Positions 9,894-23,900 of a stretch of 64,000 nt of DNA are shown piece by piece. Below the pieces are notes generated by a model. It saw only the letters and a list, made by a program, of their open reading frames with translations, did not search any database and was not told where the DNA came from. Within the stretch, counting starts at the first letter, position 1; each line of letters starts with the position of its first letter. The stretch spans positions 5,201,694 through 5,265,693 of the forward strand of contig CALYLW010000016.1 in NCBI GenBank assembly GCA_944989445.1. The letters are read 5' to 3'. The translations under genes were made by a program, and so were the position numbers. This DNA comes from Ampullaceana balthica. Taxonomy: Eukaryota; Mollusca; Gastropoda; Lymnaeidae.

Positions 9894-12800
9894 TGACTGC
9901 CTCAATTCGGTAACTGCCTAAGTTAAAATACTTACTCAATCACTTGACTGCCTCAATTCGGTAACTGCCTAAGTTAAAATACTTACTCAATCACTTGACT
10001 GCCTCAATTCGGTAACTGCCTAAGTTAAAATACTTACTCAATCACTTGACTGCCTCAATTCGGTAACTGCCTAAGTTAAAATACTTACTCAATCACTTGA
10101 CTGCCTCAATTCGGTAACTGCCTAAGTTAAAATACTTACTCAATCACTTGACTGCCTCAATTCGGTAACTGCCTAAGTTAAAATACTTACTCAATCACTT
10201 GACTGCCTCAATTCGGTAACGGCCTAAGTTAAAATACTTACTCAATCACTTGACTGCCTCAATTCGGTAACGGCCTAAGTTAAAATACTTACTCAATCAC
10301 TTGACTGCCTCAATTCGGTAACGGCCTAAGTTAAAATACTTACTCAATCACTTGACTGCCTCAATTCGGTAACGGCCTAAGTTAAAATACTTACTCAATC
10401 ACTTGACTGCCTCAATTCGGTAACGGCCTAAGTTAAAATACTTACTCAATCACTTGACTGCCTCAATTCGGTAACGGCCTAAGTTAAAATACTTACTCAA
10501 TCACTTGACTGCCTCAATTCGGTAACGGCCTAAGTTAAAATACTTACTCAATCACTTGACTGCCTCAATTCGGTAACGGCCTAAGTTAAAATACTTACTC
10601 AATCACTTGACTGCCTCAATTCGGTAACTGCCTAAGTTAAAATACTTACTCAATCACTTGACTGCCTCAATTCGGTAACTGCCTAAGTTAAAATACTTAC
10701 TCAATCACTTTACTGCCTCAATTCGGTAACTGCCTAAGTTAAAATACTTACTCAATCACTTGACTGCCTCAATTCGGTAACTGCCTAAGTTAAAATACTT
10801 ACTCAATCACTTGACTGCCTCAATTCGGTAACTGCCTAAGTTAAAATACTTACTCAATCACTTGACTGCCTCAATTCGGTAACTGCCTAAGTTAAAATAC
10901 TTACTCAATCACTTGACTGCCTCAATTCGGTAACTGCCTAAGTTAAAATACTTACTCAATCACTTGACTGCCTCAATTCGGTAACGGCCTAAGTTAAAAT
11001 ACTTACTCAATCACTTGACTGCCTCAATTCGGTAACTGCCTAAGTTAAAATACTTACTCAATCACTTGACTGCCTCAATTCGGTAACTGCCTAAGTTAAA
11101 ATACTTACTCAATCACTTGACTGCCTCAATTCGGTAACTGCCTAAGTTAAAATACTTACTCAATCACTTGACTGCCTCAATTCAGTAACTGCCTAAGTTA
11201 AAATACTTACTCAATCACTTGACTGCCTCAATTCGGTAACTGCCTAAGTTAAAATACTTACTCAATCAATTGACTGCCTCAATTCGGTAACGGCCTAAGT
11301 TAAAATACTTACTCAATCACTTGACTGCCTCAATTCGGTAACGGCCTAAGTTAAAATACTTACTCAATCACTTGACTGCCTCAATTCGGTAACGGCCTAA
11401 GTTAAAATACTTACTCAATCACTTGACTGCCTCAATTCGGTAACGGCCTAAGTTAAAATACTTACTCAATCACTTGACTGCCTCAATTCGGTAAAGGCCT
11501 AAGTTAAAATACTTACTCAATCACTTGACTGCCTCAATTCGGTAACGGCCTAAGTTAAAATACTTACTCAATCACTTGACTGCCTCAATTCGGTAACTGC
11601 CTAAGTTAAAATACTTACTCAATCACTTGACTGCCTCAATTCGGTAACGGCCTAAGTTAAAATACTTACTCAATCACTTGACTGCCTCAATTCGGTAACT
11701 GCCTAAGTTAAAATACTTACTCAATCACTTGACTGCCTCAATTCGGTAACTGCCTAAGTTAAAATACTTACTCAATCACTTGACTGCCTCAATTCGGTAA
11801 CTGCCTAAGTTAAAATACTTACTCAATCACTTGACTGCCTCAATTCGGTAACTGCCTAAGTTAAAATACTTACTCAATCACTTGACTGCCTCAATTCGGT
11901 AACGGCCTAAGTTAAAATACTTACTCAATCACTTGACTGCCTCAATTCGGTAACTGCCTAAGTTAAAATACTTACTCAATCACTTGACTGCCTCAATTCG
12001 GTAACTGCCTAAGTTAAAATACTTACTCAATCACTTGACTGCCTCAATTCGGTAACGGCCTAAGTTAAAATACTTACTCAATCACTTGACTGCCTCAATT
12101 CGGTAACGGCCTAAGTTAAAATACTTACTCAATCACTTGACTGCCTCAATTCGGTAACTGCCTAAGTTAAAATACTTACTCAATCACTTGACTGCCTCAA
12201 TTCGGTAACTGCCTAAGTTAAAATACTTACTCAATCACTTGACTGCCTCAATTCGGTAACTGCCTAAGTTAAAATACTTACTCAATCACTTGACTGCCTC
12301 AATTCGGTAACTGCCTAAGTTAAAATACTTACTGAATCACTTGACTGCCTCAATTCGGTAACGGCCTAAGTTAAAATACTTACTCAATTACTTGACTGCC
12401 TCAATTCGGTAACGGCCTAAGTTAAAATACTTACTCAATCACTTGACTGCCTCAATTCGGTAACTGCCTAAGTTAAAATACTTACTCAATCACTTGACTG
12501 CCTCAATTCGGTAACTGCCTAAGTTAAAATACTTACTCAATCACTTGACTGCCTCAATTCGGTAACTGCCTAAGTTAAAATACTTACTCAATCACTTGAC
12601 TGCCTCAATTCGGTAACTGCCTAAGTTAAAATACTTACTCAATCACTTGACTGCCTCAATTCGGTAACTGCCTAAGTTAAAATACTTACTCAATCACTTG
12701 ACTGCCTCAATTCGGTAACTGCCTAAGTTAAAATACTTACTCAATCACTTGACTGCCTCAATTCGGTAACGGCCTAAGTTAAAATACTTACTCAATCACT

Positions 12801-13672
12801 TGACTGCCTCAATTCGGTAACGGCCTAAGTTAAAATACTTACTCAATCACTTGACTGCCTCAATTCGGTAACTGCCTAAGTTAAAATACTTAATCACTTG
12901 ACTGCCTCAATTCAGTAACGGCCTAAGTTAAAATACTTACTCAATCACTTGACTGCCTCAATTCGGTAACTGCCTAAGTTAAAATACTTACTCAATCACT
13001 TGACTGCCTCAATTCGGTAACGGCCTAAGTTAAAATACTTACTCAATCACTTGACTGCCTCAATTCGGTAACTGCCTAAGTTAAAATACTTACTCAATCA
13101 CTTGACTGCCTCAATTCGGTAACGGCCTAAGTTAAAATACTTACTCAATCACTTGACTGCCTCAATTCGGTAACTGCCTAAGTTAAAATACTTACTCAAT
13201 CACTTGACTGCCTCAATTCGGTAACTGCCTAAGTTAAAATACTTACTCAATCACTTGACTGCCTCAATTCGGTAACGGCCTAAGTTAAAATACTTACTCA
13301 ATCACTTGACTGCCTCAATTCGGTAACTGCCTAAGTTAAAATACTTACTCAATCACTTGACTGACTCAATTCGGTAACTGCCTAAGTTAAAATACTTACT
13401 CAATCACTTGACTGCCTCAATTCGGTAACTGCCTAAGTTAAAATACTTACTCAATCACTTGACTGCCTCAATTCGGTAACTGCCTAAGTTAAAATACTTA
13501 CTCAATCACTTGACTGCCTCAATTCGGTAACTGCCTAAGTTAAAATACTTACTCAATCACTTGACTGCCTCAATTCGGTAACTGCAAAAGTTAAAATACT
13601 TACTCAATCACTTGACTGCCTCAATTCGGTAACTGCCTAAGTTAAAATACTTACTCAATCACTTGACTGCCT
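9894..13672. repeat. 51-bp satellite, about 74 copies
   Basis: Monomer contains TGACTGCCTCAATTCGGTAA, then CTGCCTAAGTTAAAATACTT, then ACTCAATCACT. Two main variants, GGTAACTGCC and GGTAACGGCC, occur in runs, for example a run of GG types at 10210-10600, as expected of unequal exchange spreading neighbours. One unit near 12890 lacks a few bases. Units contain stop words, so no long frame arises. Confidence 0.95.
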
Positions 13673-14369
13673 AATCATATACTTCCTCTTTCATCTTACT
13701 CAATCACTTGACTGCCTAATCATATACTTCCTCTTTCATCTTACTCAATCACTTGACTGCCTAATCATATACTTCCTCTTTCATCTTACTCAATCACTTG
13801 ACTGCCTAATCATATACTTCCTCTTTCATCTTACTCAATCACTTGACTGCCTAATCATATACTTCCTCTTTCATCTTACTCAATCACTTGACTGCCTAAT
13901 CATATACTTCCTCTTTCATCTTACTCAATCACTTGACTGCCTAATCATATACTTCCTCTTTCATCTTACTCAATCACTTGACTGCCTAATCATATACTTC
14001 CTCTTTCATCTTACTCAATCACTTGACTGCCTAATCATATGCTTCCTCTTTCATCTTACTCAATCACTTGACTGCCTAATCATATACTTCCTCTTTCATC
14101 TTACTCAATCACTTGACTGCCTAATCATATACTTCCTCTTTGATCTTACTCAATCACTTGACTGCCTAATCATATGCTTCCTCTTTCATCTTACTCAATC
14201 ACTTGACTGCCTAATCATATGCTTCCTCTTTCATCTTACTCAATCACTTGACTGCCTAATCATATACTTCCTCTTTCATCTTACTCAATCACTTGACTGC
14301 CTAATCATATAATTCCTCTTTCATCTTACTCAATCACTTGACTGCCTAATCATATACTTCCTCTTTCAT
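13651..14369. repeat. 45-bp satellite sharing half of the 51-bp monomer
   Basis: Sixteen units of 45 bp. Each starts with TTACTCAATCACTTGACTGC and CT, identical to part of the 51-bp monomer, then has a new half, AATCATATACTTCCTCTTTC followed by ATC. The switch happens inside one monomer at 13672. The new array therefore arose by joining half of the old unit to other DNA and amplifying the hybrid. Confidence 0.95.
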
Positions 14370-14442
14370 GCTTAAAAGTTGATTTTAAAATAAGTTTTAT
14401 GAGCCCACCTAGTTTACATTCTGTCCTTCTTTTTGATTGATA

Positions 14443-16775
14443 ATGAGTGAGTGTGTGTGTGTGTGTGTGTTTGGGGCTAGCATTGTGTATGTAGTGCTCT
14501 TATTGTGTGTGTGTGTGAGTGTGTGTGTGTGTTTGGAGCAAGCATTGTGTATGTAGTGCTCTTATTGTGTTTGTGTGTGTGTGTTTGGGGCTAGCATTGT
14601 GTATGTAGTGCTCTTATTGTGAATGTGTGTGTGTTTGGAGCTAGCATTGTGTATGTAGTGCTCTTATTGTGTGTGTGTGTTTGGAGCTAGCATTGTGTAT
14701 GTAGTGCTCTTATTGTGTGTGTGTGTGTGTGTGTTTGGAGCAAGCATTGTGTATGTAGTGCTCTTATTGTGTGTGTGTTTGGAGCTAGCATTGTGTATGT
14801 AGTGCTCTTATTGTGTGTGTGTGTGTGTTTGGAGCTAGCATTGTGTAGGTAGTGCTCTTATTGTGTTTGTGTGTGTGTTTGGAGCTAGCATTGTGTATGT
14901 AGTGCTCTTATTGTGTGTGTGTGTGTGTTTGGAGCTAGCATTGTGTATGTAGTGCTCTTATTGTGTGTGTGTGTGTGTTTGGAGCTAGCATTGTGTAGGT
15001 AGTGCTCTTATTGTGTTTGTGTGTGTGTTTGGAGCTAGCATTGTGTATGTAGTGCTCTTATTGTGTTTGTGTGTGTGTGTTTGGAGCTAGCATTTTGTAT
15101 GTAGTGCTCTTATTGTGTGTGTGTGTGTGTTTGGAGCTAACATTGTGTATGTAGTGCTCTTATTGTGTTTGTGTGTGTGTGTTTGGAGCTAGCATTTTGT
15201 ATGTAGTGCTCTTATTGTGTGTGTGTGTGTTTGGAGCTAGCATTGTGTATGTAGTGCTCTTATTGTGTGTGTGTTTGGAGCTAGCATTGTGTATGTAGTG
15301 CTCTTATTGTGTGTGTGTTTGGAGCTAGCATTTTGTATGTAGTGCTCTTATTGTGTGTGTGTGTGTGTTTGGAGCTAGCATTGTGTATGTAGTATTCTTA
15401 TTGTGTGTGTGTTTGGAGCTAGCATTGTGTATGTAGTGCTTTTATTGTGTGTGTGTTTGGAGCTAGCATTGTGTATGTAGTATTCTTATTGTGTGTGTGT
15501 TTGGAGCTAGCATTGTGTATGTAGTGCTCTTATTGTGTTTGTGTGTGTGTGTTTGGAGCTAGCATTTTGTATGTAGTGCTCTTATTGTGTGTGTGTGTGT
15601 GTTTGGAGCTAACATTGTGTATGTAGTGCTCTTATTGTGTTTGTGTGTGTGTGTTTGGAGCTAGCATTTTGTATGTAGTGCTCTTATTGTGTGTGTGTGT
15701 GTTTGGAGCTAGCATTGTGTATGTAGTGCTCTTATTGTGTGTGTGTTTGGAGCTAGCATTGTGTATGTAGTGCTCTTATTGTGTGTGTGTTTGGAGCTAG
15801 CATTTTGTATGTAGTGCTCTTATTGTGTGTGTGTGTGTGTTTGGAGCTAGCATTGTGTATGTAGTATTCTTATTGTGTGTGTGTTTGGAGCTAGCATTGT
15901 GTATGTAGTGCTTTTATTGTGTGTGTGTTTGGAGCTAGCATTGTGTATGTAGTATTCTTATTGTGTGTGTGTTTGGAGCTAGCATTGTGTATGTAGTGCT
16001 CTTATTGTGTGTGTGTTTGGAGCTAGCATTGTGTATGTAGTGCTCTTATTGTGTTTGTGTGTGTGTGTTTGGAGCTAGCATTGTGTATGTAGGTCTCTTA
16101 TTGTGTGTGTGTGTGTTTGGAGCTAGCATTGTGTATGTAGTGCTCTTATTTTGTGTGTGTGTGTTTGGAGCTAGCATTGTGTATGTAGTGCTCTTATTGT
16201 GTGTGTGTGTGTGTTTGGAGCTAGCATTGTGTATGTAGTGCTCTTATTGTGTTTGTGTGTGTGTTTGGAGCTAGCATTGTGTATGTAGTGCTCTTATTTT
16301 GTGTGTGTGTGTTTGGAGCTAGCATTGTGTATGTAGTGCTCTTATTTTGTGTGTGTGTGTTTGGAGCTAGCATTGTGTATGTAGTGCTCTTATTGTGTGT
16401 GTGTGTGTGTTTGGAGCTAGCATTTTGTATGTAGTGCTCTTATTGTGTGTGTGTGTTTGTGTTTGGAGCTAGCATTGTGTATGTAGTGCTCTTATTGTGT
16501 TTGTGTGTGTGTGTTTGGAGCTAGCATTGTGTATGTAGTGCTCTTATTGTGTTTGTGTGTGTGTGTTTGGAGCTAGCATTGTGTATGTAGGTCTCTTATT
16601 GTGTTTGTCTGTGTGTGTTTGGAGCTAGCATTGTGTATGTAGGTCTCTTATTGTGTTTGTCTGTGTGTGTTTGGAGCTAGCATTGTGTATGTAGTGCTCT
16701 TATTGTGTGTGTGTGTGTTTGGAGCTAGCATTGTGTATGTAGTGCTCTTATTGTGTGTGTTTGTGTGAGTGTGTG
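14443..16775. repeat. GT-rich minisatellite with variable (GT)n, about 50 copies
   Basis: Core TTTGGAGCTAGCATTGTGTA, TGTAGTGCTCTTATT and then a (GT) run of variable length, giving units of about 42-59 bp. A block of 472 bp is duplicated in tandem: the rare variant GCTAACATT is at 15136 and 15608, and GTAGTATTC at about 15389/15861 and 15477/15949. Confidence 0.95.
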
Positions 16776-16966
16776 TGTAGTGCATGTTTAGTGCGTTAGT
16801 TGTTTATTATGATGTTGTATATTTGTTAGAGTTTGTCTGTTTCTGTTGCGTATCGTTAGAATAAGAACTGCTGTGGCTAGACATCTTTTCTCACTTGAGT
16901 TAGTACATCTTTCTTCAAGTATTCCATTTACCGCTAGCTAATTTCGACTGTTTTCTCCTTCTCTAG

Positions 16967-17446
16967 AACGCTACCAATCAACTTGCAAGTTTCGCTCAAA
17001 CTGTGATAGATTCTCTCATGTCCCAGAGTGCATCTGGCACTCTACGTCATGATGACCCACTTCTCAAGGCGGCGCAGGCTCTACTGATGCAGATCAAAGA
17101 ACTTTCGAGAAACTCGTCTTATATCTTTAACGGAACCAGAACCGCACTGACAAATTTGACCCTTGACCCTTATAGTCAAACAAATTCTTCGATAGTTGAC
17201 CTTTCGGCAAGTCAAAGTAATGCCTCTTTGGTTGATACAGCAATCGTTGGTCAAGAGTTGAGTAATTTGACATCGTTGAATGATTCCCTGATAACAGACA
17301 TCTACAACAACACAGCCAACAGCACCATCACCGCCGTTGAAAATACAACAACGGCGGTTCCTGTGACTGAAGCTACAGAGGCGGCACCCACTGCACCTCC
17401 ACCTCCACCTGGAATGCCGCATCTATTCGAACCACTGCCAGGGATG
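16967..17446 (+). CDS. Repeat-bearing glycoprotein-like gene, exon C
   Basis: A 480-bp, phase 0-0 exon of 160 codons between TTCTCCTTCTCTAG and ATG|GTAAGT. It starts NATNQLASFAQTVIDSLMSQ. The region up to about residue 45 looks like two amphipathic helices (second one KAAQALLMQIKELS). The middle is extremely rich in N-glycosylation sequons; I count about ten, including NSS, NGT, NLT, NAS, NDS, NNT, NST and NTT. The end is Thr/Ala/Pro-rich with PPPPPG. The helical part resembles the end of exon A in spacing and hydrophobic pattern. An extended reading would run through the donor to 17653; the strong GTAAGT and the phase match with exon D make splicing more likely. Confidence 0.78.
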
Positions 17447-17756
17447 GTAAGTGAATCTGTTTTACCTACCATTACATTCTTGAACTGCAACTCTGTTTTA
17501 TATGTTGTCAGCAATTGTATGTCATCCCTTAACAGAGTTGTCCACTCCTGTCCTAACATGTCAGTTATAATACCATCATTAAACTTAAACAAATCTGTTG
17601 TGTGCATAGGCGGAGGTGTATCACTATCTTCTAACACTAGATGTTTACATTAAGTCAGTATGCACCACGTGATCTCAGCCGTCATACTACATTTATATCA
17701 CTTGGCCTTACACTAGACAAATCATTTTACAATTAAAGTCAGTCCCCAAAGTTTGG

Positions 17757-17885
17757 TGTATTTGGTCATATTAAGTCATAATAAGTCATGTTAAGTCATA
17801 TTAAGTCATATTAAGTCATATTAAGTCATATTAAGTCATATGAAGTCATATTAAGTCATATTCCGTCATGTTAAGTCAAGAATGT
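17757..17885. repeat. 10-bp repeat TTAAGTCATA
   Basis: About ten units of TTAAGTCATA with a few substitutions, in intron 3. Confidence 0.85.
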
Positions 17886-17980
17886 TAAGTCTAAATATAT
17901 TTATAAATTCATCATAACGCAAGAAGTGTTTTAAATCCATCAATAACAATTTCTTGACAATAGTTCATGGAGGAGTTCTT

Positions 17981-20900
17981 TCAATAGCTGAACCGCAAAG
18001 TGTTGTAAAATAGCTGAACGACCGACCCAATATTTCTATAATGGTGTGTCGGGGGGGGGGATGATGGTTCGTTGTATAATAGCCGAACGACCGACCTAAT
18101 ATTTCTATAATGGTGTGTGTGTGGGGGGGGGGTGGTTGTATAATAGCTGAACGACCGACCCAATATTTCTATAATGGTGTGTGTGTGTGGGGGGTGTGGT
18201 TGTATAATAGCTGAACGACCGACCCAATATTTCTATAATGGTGTGTGGGGGGTGTGGTTGTATAATAGCTGAACGACTGACCTAATATTTCTATAATGGT
18301 GTGTGGCGGGGGGGTTGTATAATAGCTGAACGACCGACCCAATATTTCTATAATGGTGTGTGGGGGTGTGGTTGTATAATAGCTGAAGGACCGACCTAAT
18401 ATTTCTATAATGGTGTGTCGGGGGGGGGATGGTGGTTCGTTGTATAATAGCTGAACGACCGACCTAATATTTCTATAATGGTGTGTGTGTGTGGGGGAGT
18501 AGGTTGTATTACAGCTGAACGACCGACCCAATATTTCTATAATGGTGTGTGTGTGTGTGTGTGGGGGGGGGGTGGTTGTATAATAGCTGAACGACCGACC
18601 CAATATTTCTATAATGGTGTACGTGTGTGGGGGGGTAGGTTGTATACAGCTGAACGACCGACCCAATATTTCTATAATGGTGTGTGTGTGTGGGGGGGGT
18701 GGTTGTATAATAGCTGAACGACCGACCCAATATTTCTATAATGGTGTGTGTGTGTGGGGGGGGGATGGCGGTTGGTTGTATAATAGCTGAACGACCGACC
18801 CAATATTTCTATAATGGTGTGTGTGTGTGGGGGGGGGTGGTGTTGTATAATAGCTGAACGACCGACCCAATATTTCTATAATGGTGTACGTGTTTGGGGG
18901 GGTAGGTTGTATTACAGCTGAACGACCGACTCAATATTTCTATAATGGTGTGTGTGTGGGGGGGTTGGTTGTATAATAGCTGAACGACCGACCTAATATT
19001 TCTACAATGGTGTGTGTTGGGAGGGGGGGTTGTATAATAGCTGAACGACCGAACCAATATTTCTATAATGGTGTGTGTGTGGGGGGGGTTGTATAATAGT
19101 AGAACGACCGACCCAATATTTCTATAATGGTGTGTGTGGGGGGGGTGGTTGATTGTATAATAGCTGAACGACCGACCCAATATTTCTATAATGGTGTGTG
19201 TGTGTGGGGGGGTTGTATAATAGCTGAACGACCGACCCAATATTTCTATAATGGTGTGTGTGGTGGGGGGGGTGGTTGTATAATAGCTGAACGACTGACC
19301 CAATATTTCTATAATGGTGTGTGTGCGTGGGGGGGTTAGGTTGTATACAGCTGAACGACTGACCCAATATTTCTATAATGGTGTGTGTGTGGGGGGGGTG
19401 GGGTTGGTTGTATAATAGCTGAACGACCGACCCAATATTTCTATAATGGTGTGTGTGGGGGGGGTGGTTGTATAATAGCTGAACGACCGACTCAATATTT
19501 CTATAATGGTGTGTGTGGTGGGGGGGGTGGTTGTATAATAGCTGAACGACTGACCCAATATTTCTATAATGGTGTGTGTGTGTGGGGGGGGGGATGGCGG
19601 TTGGTTGTATAATAGCTGAACGACCGACCCAATATTTCTATAATGGTGTGTGTTTGGGGGGGGTTGTATAATAGCTGAACGACCGACCCAATATTTCTAT
19701 AATGGTGTGTGTGGGGGGGGGTTGTATAATAGCTGAACGACCGACCCAATATTTCTATAATGGTGTGTGTGGGGGGGGGGTTGTTGTATAATAGCTGAAC
19801 GACCGACCCAATATTTCTATAATGGTTTGTGTGTGTGGGGGGGGTTGTATAATAGCTGAACGACCGACCCAATATTTCTATAATGGTGTGTGTGTGTGTG
19901 GGGGGGGTTGTATAATAGCTGAACGACCGACCCAATATTTCTATAATGGTGTGTGTGGGGGGGGTTGTATAATAGCTGAACGACCGACCCAATATTTCTA
20001 TAATGGTGTGTGTGTGGGGGGGGGTTGATTGTATAATAGCTGAACGACCGACCCAATATTTCTATAATGGTTTGTGTGTGTGGGGGGGGTTGTATAATAG
20101 CTGAACGACCGACCCAATATTTCTATAATGGTGTGTGTGTGTGTGTGGGGGGGGGTTGTATAATAGCTGAACGACCGACCCAATATTTCTATAATGGTGT
20201 GTGTGGGGGGGGTTGTATAATAGCTGAACGACCGACCCAATATTTCTATAATGGTGTGTGTGTGGGGGGGGGGTGGTTGTATAATAGCTGAACGACCGAC
20301 CCAATATTTCTATAATGGTGTGTGTGTGTGTGGGGGGTTTGGTTGTATAATAGCTGAACGACCGACCCAATATTTCTATAATGGTGTGTGTGTGGGGGGG
20401 GGTTGTATAATAGCTGAACGACCGACCCAATATGTCTATAATGGTGTGTGGGGGTGGGGGGTTGTATAATAGCTGAAACGACCGACCCAATATTTCTATC
20501 ATGGTGTGTGTGGGGGGGTTGGTTGTATAATAGCTGAACGACCGACCCAATATTTCTATAATGGTGTGTGTGTGGGGGGGGGGTTGTATAATAGCTGAAC
20601 GACCGACCCAATATTTCTATAATGGTGTGTGTTGTTGTATAATAGCTGAACGACCGACCCAATATTTCTATAATGGTGTGTGTGGGGGGGGTTGTATAAT
20701 AGTGAACGACCGACCCAATATTTCTATAATGGTGTGTGTGGGGGGGGGTTGTTGTATAATAGCTGAACGACCGACCCAATATTTCTATAATGGTGTGTGT
20801 GTGGGGGGGGGTTGTATAATAGCTGAACGACCGACCCAATATTTCTATAATGGTGTGTGTGTGTGTGGGGGGGGGTTGTATAATAGCTGAACGACCGACC

Positions 20901-23900
20901 CAATATTTCTATAATGGTGTGTGTGGGGGGGGGTTGTATAATAGCTGAACGACCGACCCAATATTTCTATAATGGTGTGTGTGTGTGGGGGGGGGTGGTT
21001 GTATAATAGCTGAACGACCGACCCAATATTTCTATAATGGTGTGTGTGTGTGTGGGGGGGGGTTTGGTTGTATAATAGCTGAACGACCGACCCAATATTT
21101 CTATAATGGTGTGTGTGTGGGGGGGGGGTTGTATAATAGCTGAACGACCGACCCAATATGTCTATAATAATGTGTGGGTGTGGGGGGTTGTATAATAGCT
21201 GAAACGACCGACCCAATATTTCTATATGGTGTGTGTGGGGGGGTTGGTTGTATAATAGCTGAACGACCGACCCAATATTTCTATAATGGTGTGTGTGTGG
21301 GGGGGTTGGTTGTATAATAGCTGAACGACCGACCCAATATTTCTATAATGGTGTGTGTGTGTGGGGGGGGGTTGGTTGTATAATAGCTGAACGACCCGAC
21401 CCAATATTTCTATAATGGTGTGTGTGTGGGGGGGGTTGGTTGTATAATAGCTGAACGACCGACCCAATATTTCTATAATGGTGTGTGTGTGGGGGGGGGG
21501 TTGGTTGTATAATAGCTGAACGACCGACCCAATATTTCTATAATGGTGTGTGTGGGGGGGGGGTTGGTTGTATAATAGCTGAACGACCGACCCAATATTT
21601 CTATAATAATGTGTGTGGGGTGGGGGGTTGTATAATAGCTGAAACGACCGACCCAATATTTCTATAATGGTGTGTGTGGGGGGGTTGGTTGTATAATAGC
21701 TGAACGACCGACCCAATATTTCTATAATGGTGTGTGGGGGGGGGGTTGGTTGTATAATAGCTGAACGACCGACCCAATATTTCTATAATGGTGTGTGTGT
21801 GGGGGGGGGGTTGGTTGTATAATAGCTGAACGACCCGACCCAATATTTCTATAATGGTGTATGTGTGTGGGGGGGGTTGGTTGTATAATAGCTGAACGAC
21901 CGACCCAATATTTCTATAATGGTGTGTGTGTGGGGGGGGGTTGTATAATAGTAGAACGACCGACCCAATATGTCTATAATGTGTGGGGGTGGGGGGTTGT
22001 ATAATAGCTGAAACGACCGACCCAATATTTCTATAATGGTGTGTGTGTGGGGGGGGGGTTGTATAATAGCTGAACGACCGACCCAATATTTCTATAATGA
22101 TGTGTGGGGGGTGGGGGGTTGTATAATAGCTGAAACGACCGACCCAATATTTCTATAATGGTGTGTGTGGGGGGGGTTGGTTGTATAATAGCTGAACGAC
22201 CGACCCAATATGTCTATAATGATGTGTGGTGGGGGGGGGGTTGTATAATAGCTGAACGACCGACCCAATATTTCTATAATGGTGTGTGTGTGTGGGGGGG
22301 GGGTTGGTTGTATAATAGCTGAACGACCGACCCAATATTTCTATAATGGTGTGTGTGTGGGGGGGGGTTGGTTGTATAATAGCTGAACGACCCGACCCAA
22401 TATTTCTATAATGGTGTGTGTGTGGGGGGGGGGTGGTTGTATAATAGCTGAACGACTGACCCAATATTTCTATAATGGTGTGTGTGTGGGGGGGGGGTTG
22501 TATAAATAGCTGAACGACCGACCCAATATTTCTATAATGGTGTGTGTGGTGTGGGGGGGGTTGTATAATAGCTGAACGACCGACCCAATATTTCTATAAT
22601 GGTGTGTGTGTGGGGGGGGTTGTATAATAGCTGAAACGACCGACCCAATATTTCTATAATGGTGTGTGTGGTGTGGGGGGGGTTGTATAATAGCTGAACG
22701 ACCGACTAATATTTCTATAATGGTGTGTGTGTGTGTGGGGGGGTTGTATAATAGCTGAACGACCGACCCAATATTTCTATAATGGTGTGTGTGTGTGGGG
22801 GGGGGTTGTATAATAGCTGAACGACCGACCCAATATTTCTATAATGGTGTGTGTGTGGGGGGGGGGTTGTATAATAGCTGAACGACTGACCCAATATTTC
22901 TATAATGGTGTGTGTGTGGGGGGGTTGTTGTATAATAGCTGAACGACCGACCCAAATATTTCTATAATAGTGTGTGTGGGGGGGCTTGTATAATAGCTGA
23001 ACGACCGACCCAATATTTCTATAATGGTGTGTGTGTGTGGGGGGGGGGTTGGTTGTATAATAGCTGAACGACCGACCCAATATTTCTATAATGGTGTGTG
23101 TGGGGGGGGGGTTGGTTGTATAATAGCTGAACGACCGACCCAATATTTCTATAATGGTGTGTGTGGGGGGGGGGTTGGTTGTATAATAGCTGAACGACCG
23201 ACCCAATATTTCTATAATAGTGTGTGTGTGTGGGGGGGGGGTGGTTGTATAATAGCTGAACGACCGACCCAATATTTCTATAATGGTGTGTGTGGGGGGG
23301 GGTGGTTGTATAAAAGCTGAACGACCGACCCAATATTTCTATAATGGTGTGTGTGTGTGGGGGTGTTGTTGTATAATAGCTGAACGACCGACCCAATATT
23401 TCTATAATGGTGTGTGTGTGGGGGGGGGGTTCGTTGTATAATAGCTGAACGACCGACCCAATATTTCTATAATGGTGTGTGTGTGTGGGGGTGTTCGTTG
23501 TATAATAGCTGAACGACAGACCCAATATTTCTATAATGGTGTGTGTGTGTGGGGGCTGATTGTATAATAGCTAAACGACTGACCCAATATTTTTATAATG
23601 GTGTGTGTGTGGGGGGGATGCTTGTATAATAGCTGAACGACCGACCAAATTTTTCTATAATGGTGTGTGTGTGTGGGGGGGGTTGGTTGTATAATAGCTG
23701 AACGACCGACCCAATATTTCTATAATGGTGTGTGTGTGGGGGGGAGGGGTTGGTTGTATAATAGCTGAACGACTGACCCAATATTTCTATAATGGTGTGT
23801 GTATGTGTGGGGGGGGGGTTTGGTTGTATAATAGCTGAACGACTGACCCAATATTTCTATAATTGTGTGTGTGTGTGGGGGGGTTGTATAATAGTAGAAC

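Larger units (their letters stand above)
9847..16966 (+). other. Intron 2 (phase 0), satellite-filled
   Basis: From GTAAAC at 9847 to TTCTCCTTCTCTAG at 16966. The latter has a good pyrimidine tract. Content: 51-bp array, derived 45-bp array, GT-rich array, and about 190 bp of unique DNA before the acceptor. Confidence 0.75.

Noticed and set aside
9894..14369. CRISPR-like array (regular repeats)
   Set aside because: Units are directly adjacent identical monomers with no unique spacers, in a eukaryotic intron; no cas genes.
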